Assembly (NCBI RefSeq): GCF_018882085.1
Contig: NZ_JACVPB010000016.1
Span: 1-37,433, forward strand
Direction of reading: 5' to 3'
Length of the DNA: 37,433 nt
Source of the DNA: Polynucleobacter sp. AP-Reno-20A-A9
Lineage (GTDB): Bacteria; Pseudomonadota; Gammaproteobacteria; Burkholderiales; Burkholderiaceae
Shown: positions 1-8,016 of the stretch, in pieces
Layout: every line of letters starts with the position of its first letter
Numbering within the stretch: the stretch's first letter is position 1
The notes under the pieces: generated by a model
What the model was told of the DNA's origin: nothing
The model's input: the letters and a program-made list of their open reading frames with translations, nothing else
Database searches by the model: none
Position numbers and translations under genes: made by a program

Positions 1-83
1 GGATGTATAAATACAATCATCAACGTCCAAACATGGCATTGGGCGGCATTACCCCGAAACAGCGACTGGCCATGGTTGCTTAA
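1..83 (+). CDS. IS3-family transposase (OrfB), C-terminal fragment cut by window edge
   Basis: The last 26 codons of a reading frame are visible, ending with TAA at 81-83. The peptide contains YNHQRPNMALGGITPKQRL, the typical tail of IS3-family OrfB (DDE, rve) transposases, which have a Y-N-x-x-R-P...L-G-x-x-T-P signature after the catalytic Glu. The rest of the protein lies outside the window, so nothing can be said about whether the element is active. The tail differs clearly from the transposase tail at the other end of the window, so two different ISs bound this stretch. Confidence 0.8.
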   Translation, partial: MYKYNHQRPNMALGGITPKQRLAMVA

Positions 84-126
84 TTAACTCTACTTCTAGG
101 TTCGGTTAAATAAGGGGGGATTACCA
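84..126 (+). mobile_element. Probable right end of the IS3-family element
   Basis: After the transposase stop there is a short non-coding tract ending in GGGGGGATTACCA at 114-126. IS3-family ends normally finish in CA-3' and carry an imperfect terminal inverted repeat. The exact end is inferred because the left copy of the repeat is outside the window. The next readable sequence (from about 127) looks like interrupted integrase coding sequence. Confidence 0.45.
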
Positions 127-197
127 TGCAGCGCGGAAGATGGTCAAAGACTGATATGGTTATGAAATATTTAGAACACGCAAATTTGCAACCTTAG
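126..197 (+). pseudogene. Tyrosine recombinase/integrase C-terminal remnant
   Basis: A short frame directly after the presumed IS end reads MQRGRWSKTDMVMKYLEH and a few more residues before TAG at 195-197. The pattern G-R-W...M-V-x-x-Y-x-x-H resembles the end of phage-type tyrosine recombinases, where the Tyr is the DNA-cleaving nucleophile. The frame has an in-frame stop just upstream (111-113) inside the IS end, so it cannot be expressed as an integrase. The ATG at the junction is probably accidental. I infer an integrase gene that was truncated by IS insertion; the match is short, so a chance resemblance remains possible. Confidence 0.4.
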
Positions 198-565
198 AGC
201 CAAGACTTCGAAAATATCGATCTTTTTTGAATAAGCTTATTTATAAGAGGGCAGCCAATAAGTATTCCAATTCCATCTGCCGCCCAATCAGCAAGCTCTC
301 CTGAACGCCACCCCGTACTCCATTGAAGCGCTTCTATCAAGGCGCCATAAATCAATAGACCAATAGCTACTTTAACTACAGCTTTTTGATACGCTAATAT
401 GCCTAAGCTACTTAGGCAAAGGAAGGTAAACACGTGTTGCGCCTTATCCCACCAATCAAATAATACTGACGGTAAATAAGCCGTTGGAATTAAGCATAAA
501 AATCCAAAAACAATGCAGGCAATCCAGAAAGCAATCTTTACAAATAAAACTGCACGATTAAGCAA
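194..565 (-). CDS. VanZ-like family membrane protein
   Basis: This 123-aa protein is mostly hydrophobic, with about four membrane segments. It shows the VanZ-like pattern DKAQHVFTFLCLS (a family D-K-x-x-H block, near residues 40-52) followed by ALIEALQ and R...LADWAADGIG (near 76-100). VanZ in enterococci gives low-level teicoplanin resistance. The broad family is otherwise of unknown function and is often found beside cell-envelope and polysaccharide genes, as here. It is the last gene of the minus-strand polysaccharide locus, 29 bases after the sugar transferase. The start offered by the frame is TTG at 563-565 with no clear Shine-Dalgarno sequence, so the N-terminus is uncertain. Its stop overlaps the end of the convergent integrase remnant. 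Confidence 0.75.
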   Translation of the reverse strand: MLNRAVLFVKIAFWIACIVFGFLCLIPTAYLPSVLFDWWDKAQHVFTFLCLSSLGILAYQKAVVKVAIGLLIYGALIEALQWSTGWRSGELADWAADGIGILIGCPLINKLIQKRSIFSKSWL

Positions 566-594
566 TTGAAAACTGAGGTCTTTTAGTTGATTGA

Positions 595-1320
595 CTAATG
601 ACCACCGCCCTTAATAATTACCAAGGCACCCTTCCAAATTATCCAAAGATCTAAACGCAGCAGCCCAAAGGAGGATCGCTTTAGGTATTGATCGACATAT
701 TCATACTCGTAGACTGGGTTCCCCATCTCTGAAGTTCCCTTATTGATATGACCCAGACCCAAAAGGCCGCCTCGCAATAAAAATCTAGTGACATTGCCCT
801 GTGCACGATCTCTTTCATAATGCAATACCGACAAGGGACGTGGACCAACAATGCTCATATCCCCCTTAAGGACACTCCAAAACTGAGGCAATTCGTCAAG
901 ATAAAATTTCTTAACAAATTGACCAACATAAGTTCGACTATCTGGAGTCCATTCCGCCGAGTAGGCAATCCAATCGTGCTTCTTAGCACCCTCAGGCTCT
1001 ATGTATTTAGTCTTAATGAGTCGAATCTTATATTTTGGAATAATTTTTCCAGCGCTTACTCCGTTGTAATAGAAAAACATTGGCCCTGCATTTTCTGGAA
1101 TCAACCAACCTTCAATTAAAAAGGCCAGTTTTAGCAACAGCAGAATGGGGGCGGAAATTACCAGAAAAATTATTGCGACAACCTTATCAAAAAAAACCTT
1201 AAAGAAACGTGGTGGCAATGTCTGTTTCAGCTCAAAAATATGAGGATATTTTTCTAATATTTCCGTTGTAGGTGGGGTATATGGGAAAGCCTCAGTTGGC
1301 TCTATAACTTTAGAATGCAT
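595..1320 (-). CDS. Initiating sugar-phosphate transferase, WbaP/PglC superfamily
   Basis: This is a bacterial sugar transferase of 241 aa. It moves a sugar-1-phosphate from a nucleotide sugar to undecaprenyl phosphate at the inner membrane and so starts the repeat unit. One hydrophobic segment (about residues 46-70) precedes the cytosolic catalytic domain. The hallmark LDELPQFWSVLKGDMSIVGP lies near 141-160, with the catalytic Asp-Glu pair at about 142-143. The protein is a short form lacking the four extra N-terminal helices of WbaP or WcaJ, like PglC or WecP-type enzymes. It lies 30 bases after the epimerase gene. Such pairs (compare WbpV with WbpL) often act on the same 6-deoxy amino sugar, but the substrate here is inferred only. 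No other initiating transferase is visible in the locus. Confidence 0.88.
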   Translation of the reverse strand: MHSKVIEPTEAFPYTPPTTEILEKYPHIFELKQTLPPRFFKVFFDKVVAIIFLVISAPILLLLKLAFLIEGWLIPENAGPMFFYYNGVSAGKIIPKYKIRLIKTKYIEPEGAKKHDWIAYSAEWTPDSRTYVGQFVKKFYLDELPQFWSVLKGDMSIVGPRPLSVLHYERDRAQGNVTRFLLRGGLLGLGHINKGTSEMGNPVYEYEYVDQYLKRSSFGLLRLDLWIIWKGALVIIKGGGH

Positions 1321-1350
1321 AGCTAAAACACTTTATAAAAATATGATTGA

Positions 1351-2379
1351 TTATTTCCACTCTTCAGGACAGCTCTTCTTCCAGTCAGCAAAAGCACTGT
1401 CAAGCGAATACTGGAATTGATACCCATGATCAACCAAATAAGTGGGAATAATATTATTAGAGCGTACTAGCTTTCGAATTCGCACAGGGCTAAATGGATG
1501 CTTGATGCCAAGAGGTCTTGCTAAGGCATCAATTACAAAAGCAACTGCCATTAGCGCCTTGTAAGGCACCGTCGGCAAATAGCGCTTAATCCCTTGCGTC
1601 CTGCAAACAGCCTTAACATACTCGCTAATGCTAGGGCCGGGATTCATGGACATGTTAAAAAGACTAACAGTCTCTCCATTTTTCTTTTGCTCCTGCAGGA
1701 CCCACCACATGGCATTACAGAGCTCTTTCACATACACACCCGCCTTGCGTGTAGATTCATTTCCCATGAAAAAGAAATATCGGTGAATAACCGCTTTTAT
1801 TAGACGCGAGACATTGCCACCCTCACCTGGACCAAAAACTACCCCAGGCCTAACAATTACCAATCTACGATTATTCACATCTTTAGCCTGCCAAATTTGA
1901 TGAATCTTTTCAGCAACTAATTTTGATGAACCATAAGCAGTTACTGGGATTGGTAATGTTGATTCATCCTTAACCACCTCACTAACTCCATAGGGAGAAA
2001 TAGAGCTTGTGAATATGATATTTTGACAGCCAACCTCCTCAGCGAACTTGCAAACATTTTCTGCGCCAAGAAGATTAGTTTCAAAATATTCATTATCTTC
2101 ATATCCAGGCTCACGGTGAGTTGCTGCAAAATTTATAACTAAATTCACCTTTTCAATTGGAGCAAAAGAAATTTCGCCTCTAACATCCACTTTTAAAAAG
2201 AAAATTCTCGGATCGGAATTCAATAAATTAACTCGAAACTTAGAATCTTTTGCTTGGATTGGCTCCAGATCCAATAAATAAATTTTTTCTGCAACCTGGG
2301 ACTCGAGCAGATGCTTGGCAAAAAAAGAACCAATAAACCCAGTTCCTCCAAATATTACTACGCAATTTAAAGTAGGCAT
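1351..2379 (-). CDS. NAD(P)-dependent sugar epimerase/reductase, extended SDR family
   Basis: This 342-aa extended short-chain dehydrogenase has the Rossmann motif GGTGFIG at residues 11-17, a TSS segment near 124-126 and the catalytic YGSSK (Tyr149, Lys153). Members of this group epimerise, dehydrate or reduce nucleotide-linked sugars in the cytosol. Its place immediately before a small initiating sugar-phosphate transferase recalls WbpV-like UDP-4-keto-6-deoxy-HexNAc reductases, which supply the first sugar of the repeat unit. That role is inferred, and no WbpM-like dehydratase is in the window to make the substrate. The gene sits just left of the very AT-rich cassette. Confidence 0.82.
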   Translation of the reverse strand: MPTLNCVVIFGGTGFIGSFFAKHLLESQVAEKIYLLDLEPIQAKDSKFRVNLLNSDPRIFFLKVDVRGEISFAPIEKVNLVINFAATHREPGYEDNEYFETNLLGAENVCKFAEEVGCQNIIFTSSISPYGVSEVVKDESTLPIPVTAYGSSKLVAEKIHQIWQAKDVNNRRLVIVRPGVVFGPGEGGNVSRLIKAVIHRYFFFMGNESTRKAGVYVKELCNAMWWVLQEQKKNGETVSLFNMSMNPGPSISEYVKAVCRTQGIKRYLPTVPYKALMAVAFVIDALARPLGIKHPFSPVRIRKLVRSNNIIPTYLVDHGYQFQYSLDSAFADWKKSCPEEWK

Positions 2380-2394
2380 AAGTATAAGTAAATA

Positions 2395-3342
2395 TTAAAT
2401 CCATCCGACCAGGGCAGAAAAAAACAAAAAAACTCGATCCGAAATACGACGACGACCATACAAAAGAATAAAAAAGGCAACTAAAACTTTACGGCTGAAG
2501 GAATCATGTTTATTAAAAATCATAAAAAAAAGTTTTAACTTTTTTGAATATTTATCTGAAGATAAAATATAAATCTTAATAGCAAGTTTAACTTGATTTT
2601 TATACCACCCATTTTTGATCAAAGATAAGCGTTTAGTGATTGCCTGCAATGAGCCCCTACTTCCCGTGTCATTATTTTGGTGCTGACGATAAAAAATTGA
2701 CGGTCTTTTATCAAAATACCAGCTAAAACCCCAGGATCGAACAAGAAGATAAACCAACCAATCATGATAATAAAAAAGTTCTAATTTCTGACTATTCTCC
2801 TTAATAAATTTTATTATCAAATTAAAAATATTTACAGGAATTAAAAAAGTACATCCTTGTCCCGCCCCTTCAAATAAAAAATCTGCGTCCATTATTCTTG
2901 GGGATTGAGCAACCATCTTTTTTTTTGTTGAATTTTTCCAACCAGCTACTACTGCTGATGAATACCCACCATAGTTACCAGATGCCAATGATCTAATTGC
3001 ATCAATTAATTTAGTCTCATACCAAATATCATCTTGATCACTAAAAGCAACATAATCTATGTGACTTAGGTCACATGCCATTATTAATTCCTTAAAGTTA
3101 GCACCAGCAGAACCCGAAGCAAAACTTGCATTAACCACCCTAAAATTAGAAAAATTAACTGAATAATTTTTAAGGATGGATAATGTTCCATCATTTGAGC
3201 AATCATCTCTTGCTAGGACATGAACTACAACATCCTTCTGCTTGATTATTGAATTTACTTGCTCATCAATCCAAAGCGCACCATTGTGAGTAGCTAGAAG
3301 CACAAGAACATTTGGGGCAATGCTATTTAAAGGATAATTCAT
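2395..3342 (-). CDS. Family 2 glycosyltransferase
   Basis: This 315-aa GT-A fold glycosyltransferase opens with VLVLLATHNGALWIDEQVNSI (about residues 12-32), then DDCSNDGT and the motif FSDQDDIW (about 98-105), where the acidic residues bind metal and nucleotide sugar. This start and the SDQDD motif are typical of GT2 enzymes that add rhamnose or similar sugars during O-antigen synthesis. The C-terminal third is basic with a hydrophobic tail, suggesting membrane association. The gene follows the GT4 gene after about 15 bases in the same operon. Acceptor and donor sugars cannot be read from the sequence. Confidence 0.85.
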   Translation of the reverse strand: MNYPLNSIAPNVLVLLATHNGALWIDEQVNSIIKQKDVVVHVLARDDCSNDGTLSILKNYSVNFSNFRVVNASFASGSAGANFKELIMACDLSHIDYVAFSDQDDIWYETKLIDAIRSLASGNYGGYSSAVVAGWKNSTKKKMVAQSPRIMDADFLFEGAGQGCTFLIPVNIFNLIIKFIKENSQKLELFYYHDWLVYLLVRSWGFSWYFDKRPSIFYRQHQNNDTGSRGSLQAITKRLSLIKNGWYKNQVKLAIKIYILSSDKYSKKLKLFFMIFNKHDSFSRKVLVAFFILLYGRRRISDRVFLFFSALVGWI

Positions 3343-3357
3343 AGAGGGTTTTTAATA

Positions 3358-4413
3358 TCAGCTCTTAACATGCGAAAAAAAATCAATAACATATTTAGAA
3401 AATTGATTAATATCAATTATTTGCAACAACTCGGAATGTTCAATACCCTCAGCGCCTATTTTTGTAGATAGCACTGGAAGCCCAGTATGGAGCATTTCAA
3501 GAACCTTCAATTTAACGCCTGCACCATCCATTAAAGGGGCAATTCCTAGGGAGCTTTTTTGAAAATAGATTGTTGGATCTTCAACAAATCCAGTAACCAC
3601 TATGGAATCAGAAGTGCGATTCATTAAACTATCAGACGGTCCAGAACCAACTATATAAATCTTGGCCAAGGGATACGCCTCCAATATTTCAGACCAATGA
3701 TTATCAATAAAAAATTCAATTGCTTTAGAGTTCTCAGGCCTACTCATGGCACCCCAAAAAATGATTGAATATGGCTCTAATTGGATGGAATTTCTATGAA
3801 AATTTTTAGTAAAATCACTCAATTCCGGTGGATTGACTAATACTCCATGAAGACCATATAAAGATTCGAGTAGGTGCTTATCTTTTGGAGATAGAACTCT
3901 AATTTCATCTACTAAGGAGAGAAGTCTTTCCTCGTTTCGATACGTAATATTGGTAAAAATAGATAAGAACCCTTTTTTTCTTAAGCTCCATTGAGTCAAA
4001 ATATCGTGGACAGAAAGGATAATATGAGATTTTATAGAAATTCCATCCAACAACACTAATGGTTCAGTAAACTCTACCCAAATAATTTTATAAGTTACAG
4101 AAGTTAGTAGCGCCATTAAATGATTTTTAGCCTTTCTTGAATTTCTAGTGGAGAATTTGGGTGAAATTTTAGATAGGTTCAAAAAATAAAAATAAATCTT
4201 ATTAAAAAAAGAAATTGGACAATGATAGATATTTCCAATATTTTTGAGTTCATATAAATCTAAATTTATTTGCTCTTTTTTATTGGAAATAAGAAATAAA
4301 TCTACGGTATGATCTTCACAAATTCGCAATAGATTATTCCAAGCTAAACGGTGTCCTGCCTGCATTGCATTTTTTGACGGCATATGCATAGTAATATAAA
4401 GCACTCTATTCAT
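3358..4413 (-). CDS. Family 4 glycosyltransferase (GT-B fold)
   Basis: This 351-aa protein begins MNRVLYITMHMPSKNAMQAG, a common GT4 start with a glycine-containing acceptor-side loop. The second Rossmann half contains IIFWGAMSRPENSKAIEFF (about 215-235), IYIVGSGPS, and the donor-binding tract PLMDGAGVKLKVLEMLHTGL (about 300-320), the usual E-x-x-x-x-G-x-P region. Such enzymes add sugars to the lipid-linked repeat unit at the cytosolic face of the membrane. The start overlaps the end of the polymerase gene by 8 bases, implying translational coupling. The sugar specificity is unknown. Confidence 0.85.
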   Translation of the reverse strand: MNRVLYITMHMPSKNAMQAGHRLAWNNLLRICEDHTVDLFLISNKKEQINLDLYELKNIGNIYHCPISFFNKIYFYFLNLSKISPKFSTRNSRKAKNHLMALLTSVTYKIIWVEFTEPLVLLDGISIKSHIILSVHDILTQWSLRKKGFLSIFTNITYRNEERLLSLVDEIRVLSPKDKHLLESLYGLHGVLVNPPELSDFTKNFHRNSIQLEPYSIIFWGAMSRPENSKAIEFFIDNHWSEILEAYPLAKIYIVGSGPSDSLMNRTSDSIVVTGFVEDPTIYFQKSSLGIAPLMDGAGVKLKVLEMLHTGLPVLSTKIGAEGIEHSELLQIIDINQFSKYVIDFFSHVKS

Positions 4414-5572
4414 TTTTTTCGTTCAAATAAATGGGGAAAAGGGTAAAAAAAACTATAAATGGAATAACTTCTATAGATTGATAAAAAAAGGTGGAAGTTA
4501 TGAGTGCAATATAACAACTAATTGCGTTTTTAGATTTCAAGGAAGTGTAATTACTACCAAAAAATATATATGTGAGAATGCATCCAATAAAGCCAATGTT
4601 AAGTATTAAAAGTAAAACGCTAGATTCTGGCACAGAATATCCAAAATCAAAATTTCCTCGATATGAATTTGAAACTAGACCAAAATATGACCCAATAAAT
4701 AAATCACTAAACTGTAATTTATTAAGCACCCCAAACCAAATGGAAACTCGAGTGTCATTCCCAGTAGAATCTATATTTGTTGCATTAATCAGCCTATCAT
4801 AAATAGGCTCGGTATTATAAATAATAATACAGGAAAAAATAATTAAAAAGTTTAATACCTTGTTTCTAATTAATATTCTAAAATTAGAAAAATAAAGGAG
4901 TAAGCTGCCTAGTATTGTTATAAACATTCCAGATCTAGAAAGTGAAAATATTACTGCAGCAAAGCTTATGAAGTATGCAACGCAAAATATTAACTTTTTG
5001 CATTTCAAATATTTGTCAAGAAAAATTAGGCTGGAAATAGATATTATCAAGGGATAGTGCAAGAAGCTACCAGTAAGTGACTGCGGTCTTATAAATTCAA
5101 ATGGAGTTGTTCCCCCAGGCATATCAATAAAATTAAGATTTAATTGTTGCAATAGGGCTACAAATATAAGTAATATAGCATTAAATATTGTTATCGAGTA
5201 CAGTATATCTAAATTAATATTTATATTTCTATTTATTATTATCCATATTAAATAATTCAAGAGAAAAATAAAAAGAAAAATAAAAATCGTAGGGCTTCCA
5301 AATTCACCATTAATAAAATATGTGTTTATAACCGATATTATAATTATTGAAGATATCGAAATTATAAGTAAGCTACCTTTTCTAAAATCATAAATACTTA
5401 ATAAAATTTTATTTCGAGTAACAATTAATAACGGGAAAACTAAAAGTAATAATTGCAATACATATGCATCATCTTTTTCAACTATTGTTTCAAAAAAACC
5501 CCTAATTGATGCAATAATGAGACTAAGCCCAATTAATATTGAATTAATATTTTTAGTAGTATATTTGACCAT
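4406..5572 (-). CDS. wzy: O-antigen polymerase, Wzy-like
   Basis: This 388-aa protein is almost entirely hydrophobic, with about ten predicted membrane segments and a larger polar loop near residues 265-310. That is the Wzy polymerase layout, in which the periplasmic loop helps join repeat units. Wzy sequences are hardly conserved, so the call rests on topology, on the SLSRSGMF segment common to this superfamily, and on position between a flippase, an acyltransferase and glycosyltransferases. A second protein of the same superfamily (11204-12622) looks more like the ligase, which leaves this one as polymerase. Base composition is strongly AT-rich and the protein is rich in Ile, Asn and Lys. 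Confidence 0.72.
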   Translation of the reverse strand: MVKYTTKNINSILIGLSLIIASIRGFFETIVEKDDAYVLQLLLLVFPLLIVTRNKILLSIYDFRKGSLLIISISSIIIISVINTYFINGEFGSPTIFIFLFIFLLNYLIWIIINRNININLDILYSITIFNAILLIFVALLQQLNLNFIDMPGGTTPFEFIRPQSLTGSFLHYPLIISISSLIFLDKYLKCKKLIFCVAYFISFAAVIFSLSRSGMFITILGSLLLYFSNFRILIRNKVLNFLIIFSCIIIYNTEPIYDRLINATNIDSTGNDTRVSIWFGVLNKLQFSDLFIGSYFGLVSNSYRGNFDFGYSVPESSVLLLILNIGFIGCILTYIFFGSNYTSLKSKNAISCYIALITSTFFYQSIEVIPFIVFFTLFPIYLNEKNE

Positions 5573-5585
5573 TAATTTATTTACT

Positions 5586-6104
5586 TTAATAAAACCAAGG
5601 CTTGTAATTTAATGAGTAGTTTGCTTTGCTGTTCAATATTTTTATAAACTTAGCGGGCACACCAGCAACCAATTCATGGTCATTAACGTCGTTAATTACA
5701 AGACTTCCAGCCGCAACTACGGCCCCCTTGCCGATACGAACTCCAGGCAGGATAGTTGCTCTTGTGCAAATCCAAGCGTTATCATCAATAAAAACGCGTC
5801 CACTTCTTACATCGTGTGATTCTGACTCAGGGTCATGTTCTAATGTCCAAATATGTACATACGGGGCAATATCAACATTTCGCCCTATCTTAATATAGCT
5901 ACCCCTAGAGTCAATGAGACAGCCATAGTTAATAACACTATTATCACCAATAGTAATATTTTTAGATAAAAATCGAACGCCCATCATTATATTAGCATTA
6001 GTACCAACATTTAATATTAGTCTATAAATATTATTTCTTATGAAAACAAGGGGTATATTTGCAACTAATACATTGAATAAAATATTAAATATTCCACGAA
6101 TCAT
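5586..6104 (-). CDS. Hexapeptide-repeat acyltransferase (LbH fold)
   Basis: This 172-aa protein has left-handed beta-helix repeats of the [LIV]-G-x-x-x-x type: TIGDNSVI, KIGRNVDIAPYVHI, then VFIDDNAWICTRATILPGVR and KGAVVAAGS. The His in LEHDPES (near residue 94) is placed like the catalytic His of WcaF/NodL/MaaT-type O-acetyltransferases. It probably adds an acetyl group to a sugar of the repeat unit using acetyl-CoA. Its ATG overlaps the stop of wzx in an ATGA arrangement (6101-6104), so it is translationally coupled to the flippase. The substrate is not readable. Confidence 0.82.
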   Translation of the reverse strand: MIRGIFNILFNVLVANIPLVFIRNNIYRLILNVGTNANIMMGVRFLSKNITIGDNSVINYGCLIDSRGSYIKIGRNVDIAPYVHIWTLEHDPESESHDVRSGRVFIDDNAWICTRATILPGVRIGKGAVVAAGSLVINDVNDHELVAGVPAKFIKILNSKANYSLNYKPWFY

Positions 6105-7246
6105 ATTCTAATTTCGAAAAGTTTAATGTAAATAAACAGTGCTATGTTGGTAAATATCAATGCTAATATCGATCCAATATTTCCAAAATAAAACATTAAT
6201 ATTAGTATTAGTAAAATTGAAAAAATATTCATACATGCACTAAAATTGGTTAAAAAAGATTCTTTACCTTTCAAATAATATTTAATAGTAATATTGACTT
6301 CAATCAGGCATAAAATTGTATTATTAATAATAAATAGAGTAATGAATTGTATCAATTCACTTTTATTAAATTTATGTAAAAATGTAAAACTCCAAAAATA
6401 ATTAATAAAAATAATAGAAGTAAAAACAAATATTATTGCACCAAAAATTATAATCTTTTCATAATATCTAATTGTCTTTGAATAACCGCATGAAATTATT
6501 AGACTTCTAAAAGGACTTATCAGAAATAACAATGGCCTTGCAATTCTGTCAGATATTGAATATAAAGCGGATGAGGTTGCTCCTAAATAACTTAATATTA
6601 GATACTGACCTATGTTGTTTGAAATAAAACCTATTGAGTGCTGAAAGTAATAATGAACAGTTATTTTATATAATTTCAAAATATTTTTAGGATAATCTAT
6701 TATTAATATTTTTTTATAAAAAATAAAAAAAATATTAAAAAATAAACAAAATAATACTATTAGAAAATACAAGTAATATACGTCTTGTATATGCAGATTT
6801 AACTTTATTTGTACCAGGACAAGTATAAATAAAACTAGCTTAGGTAGTACCATTAGAAATGATGCTGTTTTTAAGCTCCCAATCGACAGATATATCCATG
6901 CTGGCACTAAACCCACAATAATTCCAGATAATACTGATGATAAGTTTATTCTGTGGTTATTTACTGTACAAACGTAAATAAAGTAGCCTAATAATATTAA
7001 AAAACAAACTATTATTTGTAAAAAATATAGGCTAATCTTTAAAGACCTATCGCCTCCATAATCTCTACAAATCCTGGACCCTATAGCACTTAAACCGTAA
7101 TCAACAAGTGTTGCACATATTATAAATATAGAGTACTGAGCTGTAAAATCACCAAAAACATTAACTTCTAAATATTTAGCTGCAATTATAAATGTAAATA
7201 TTGAAAGTGCATTCCCAAAAAGTTGAAAAAAATATATAAAATTCAT
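6101..7246 (-). CDS. wzx: Polysaccharide repeat-unit flippase, Wzx-like
   Basis: This 381-aa protein has about ten to eleven hydrophobic segments. It begins with the N-terminal pattern of the oligosaccharidyl-lipid flippase (MOP) superfamily: a first helix followed by YLEVNVFGDFTAQYS, the usual 'fg-x-y' turn. Wzx moves the undecaprenyl-linked repeat unit to the periplasmic face for Wzy. It is shorter than most Wzx proteins (400-480 aa) and seems to lack the last helix or two, although it ends at a normal stop next to a coupled gene. It is very AT-rich. Confidence 0.78.
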   Translation of the reverse strand: MNFIYFFQLFGNALSIFTFIIAAKYLEVNVFGDFTAQYSIFIICATLVDYGLSAIGSRICRDYGGDRSLKISLYFLQIIVCFLILLGYFIYVCTVNNHRINLSSVLSGIIVGLVPAWIYLSIGSLKTASFLMVLPKLVLFILVLVQIKLNLHIQDVYYLYFLIVLFCLFFNIFFIFYKKILIIDYPKNILKLYKITVHYYFQHSIGFISNNIGQYLILSYLGATSSALYSISDRIARPLLFLISPFRSLIISCGYSKTIRYYEKIIIFGAIIFVFTSIIFINYFWSFTFLHKFNKSELIQFITLFIINNTILCLIEVNITIKYYLKGKESFLTNFSACMNIFSILLILILMFYFGNIGSILALIFTNIALFIYIKLFEIRI

Positions 7247-7262
7247 TTATATATATAATATT

Positions 7263-8009
7263 TTATTTTAACTTATATGCCGCATAAATTTGGTCGTACA
7301 CTTTTCCTAAAGTTATTATTTTGACTAAATTTTTTATAGAAAATAATATTTTATTTCCATAAAATAAATTAGATTTTTTTGAATTAATATTTTTAAATCC
7401 GCAATGATTAAATATATAATCCAAATCTTTTATATTATACTCAAGCCAGTGATGTGAAAATTTATTTTCTATATAATCTTCTTTTGTAAATGTTTCAAAA
7501 AATATATATGGGTGCATCCCTCTCATGAATCTAAAAATTTTACCCAAGGATAATCTATTTGGAATGCTAATAATAATAATTCCATCAATATTTATATATT
7601 TTTTAAAGCTATTAATAACAGTAACTGGATTATATGGTAGGTGCTCCAATATCTCGCTAGCTAATAGTGCATCATATCTTTTATTACTTTCCAAAAAGAA
7701 TAAACCCTGATCATTAATTTCATTTACATCTGTATTTAAACCTTTCGATTTAGCCCATTCCTTATAATTATTCCTGGACTTTTTCAAGTCAATATCTGTA
7801 GCAACATAAACATCGACATATTTTTTTAACCTACATGCAACATTCGTTAAATATGAACCAATTTCTATGGCTGTTTTTATATTTTCTTTATTAATTAAAT
7901 ATTTTTTAAATATAATAAATTTCTCATGATGATGGTGTAATATCCTAAGATATTCCCTTTCTTCCTTGTTTGGTGGAGAGTCATGAAATGGTGAAAACGC
8001 TTCGTTCAT
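7263..8009 (-). CDS. Class I SAM-dependent methyltransferase
   Basis: This 248-aa protein has a weak motif I, TAIEIGSYLTNVACRLKKYV (about residues 46-65; the usual glycine-rich E-x-G-x-G is reduced), then VATDID, and a clear YDALLASEILEHLPYNP (about 113-129). That last motif is typical of Methyltransf_11/23 enzymes. It probably methylates a sugar in the glycan or a small acceptor, using S-adenosylmethionine in the cytosol. It lies between wzx (17 bases downstream) and a probable glycosyltransferase (8 bases upstream), within the operon. Terminal methylation can also serve as a chain-stop signal for O-antigens, but nothing here shows that. Confidence 0.78.
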   Translation of the reverse strand: MNEAFSPFHDSPPNKEEREYLRILHHHHEKFIIFKKYLINKENIKTAIEIGSYLTNVACRLKKYVDVYVATDIDLKKSRNNYKEWAKSKGLNTDVNEINDQGLFFLESNKRYDALLASEILEHLPYNPVTVINSFKKYINIDGIIIISIPNRLSLGKIFRFMRGMHPYIFFETFTKEDYIENKFSHHWLEYNIKDLDYIFNHCGFKNINSKKSNLFYGNKILFSIKNLVKIITLGKVYDQIYAAYKLK

Positions 8010-8016
8010 ATATTAC

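Noticed and set aside
820..1119. 99-aa plus-strand frame inside the sugar transferase gene
   Set aside because: It lies wholly antisense to a gene with clear WbaP/PglC motifs and has no domain pattern of its own.
6101..7246. Frameshift or truncation of wzx because it is short
   Set aside because: The frame ends at a stop that overlaps the start of the next gene in ATGA fashion, which argues for a natural C-terminus.
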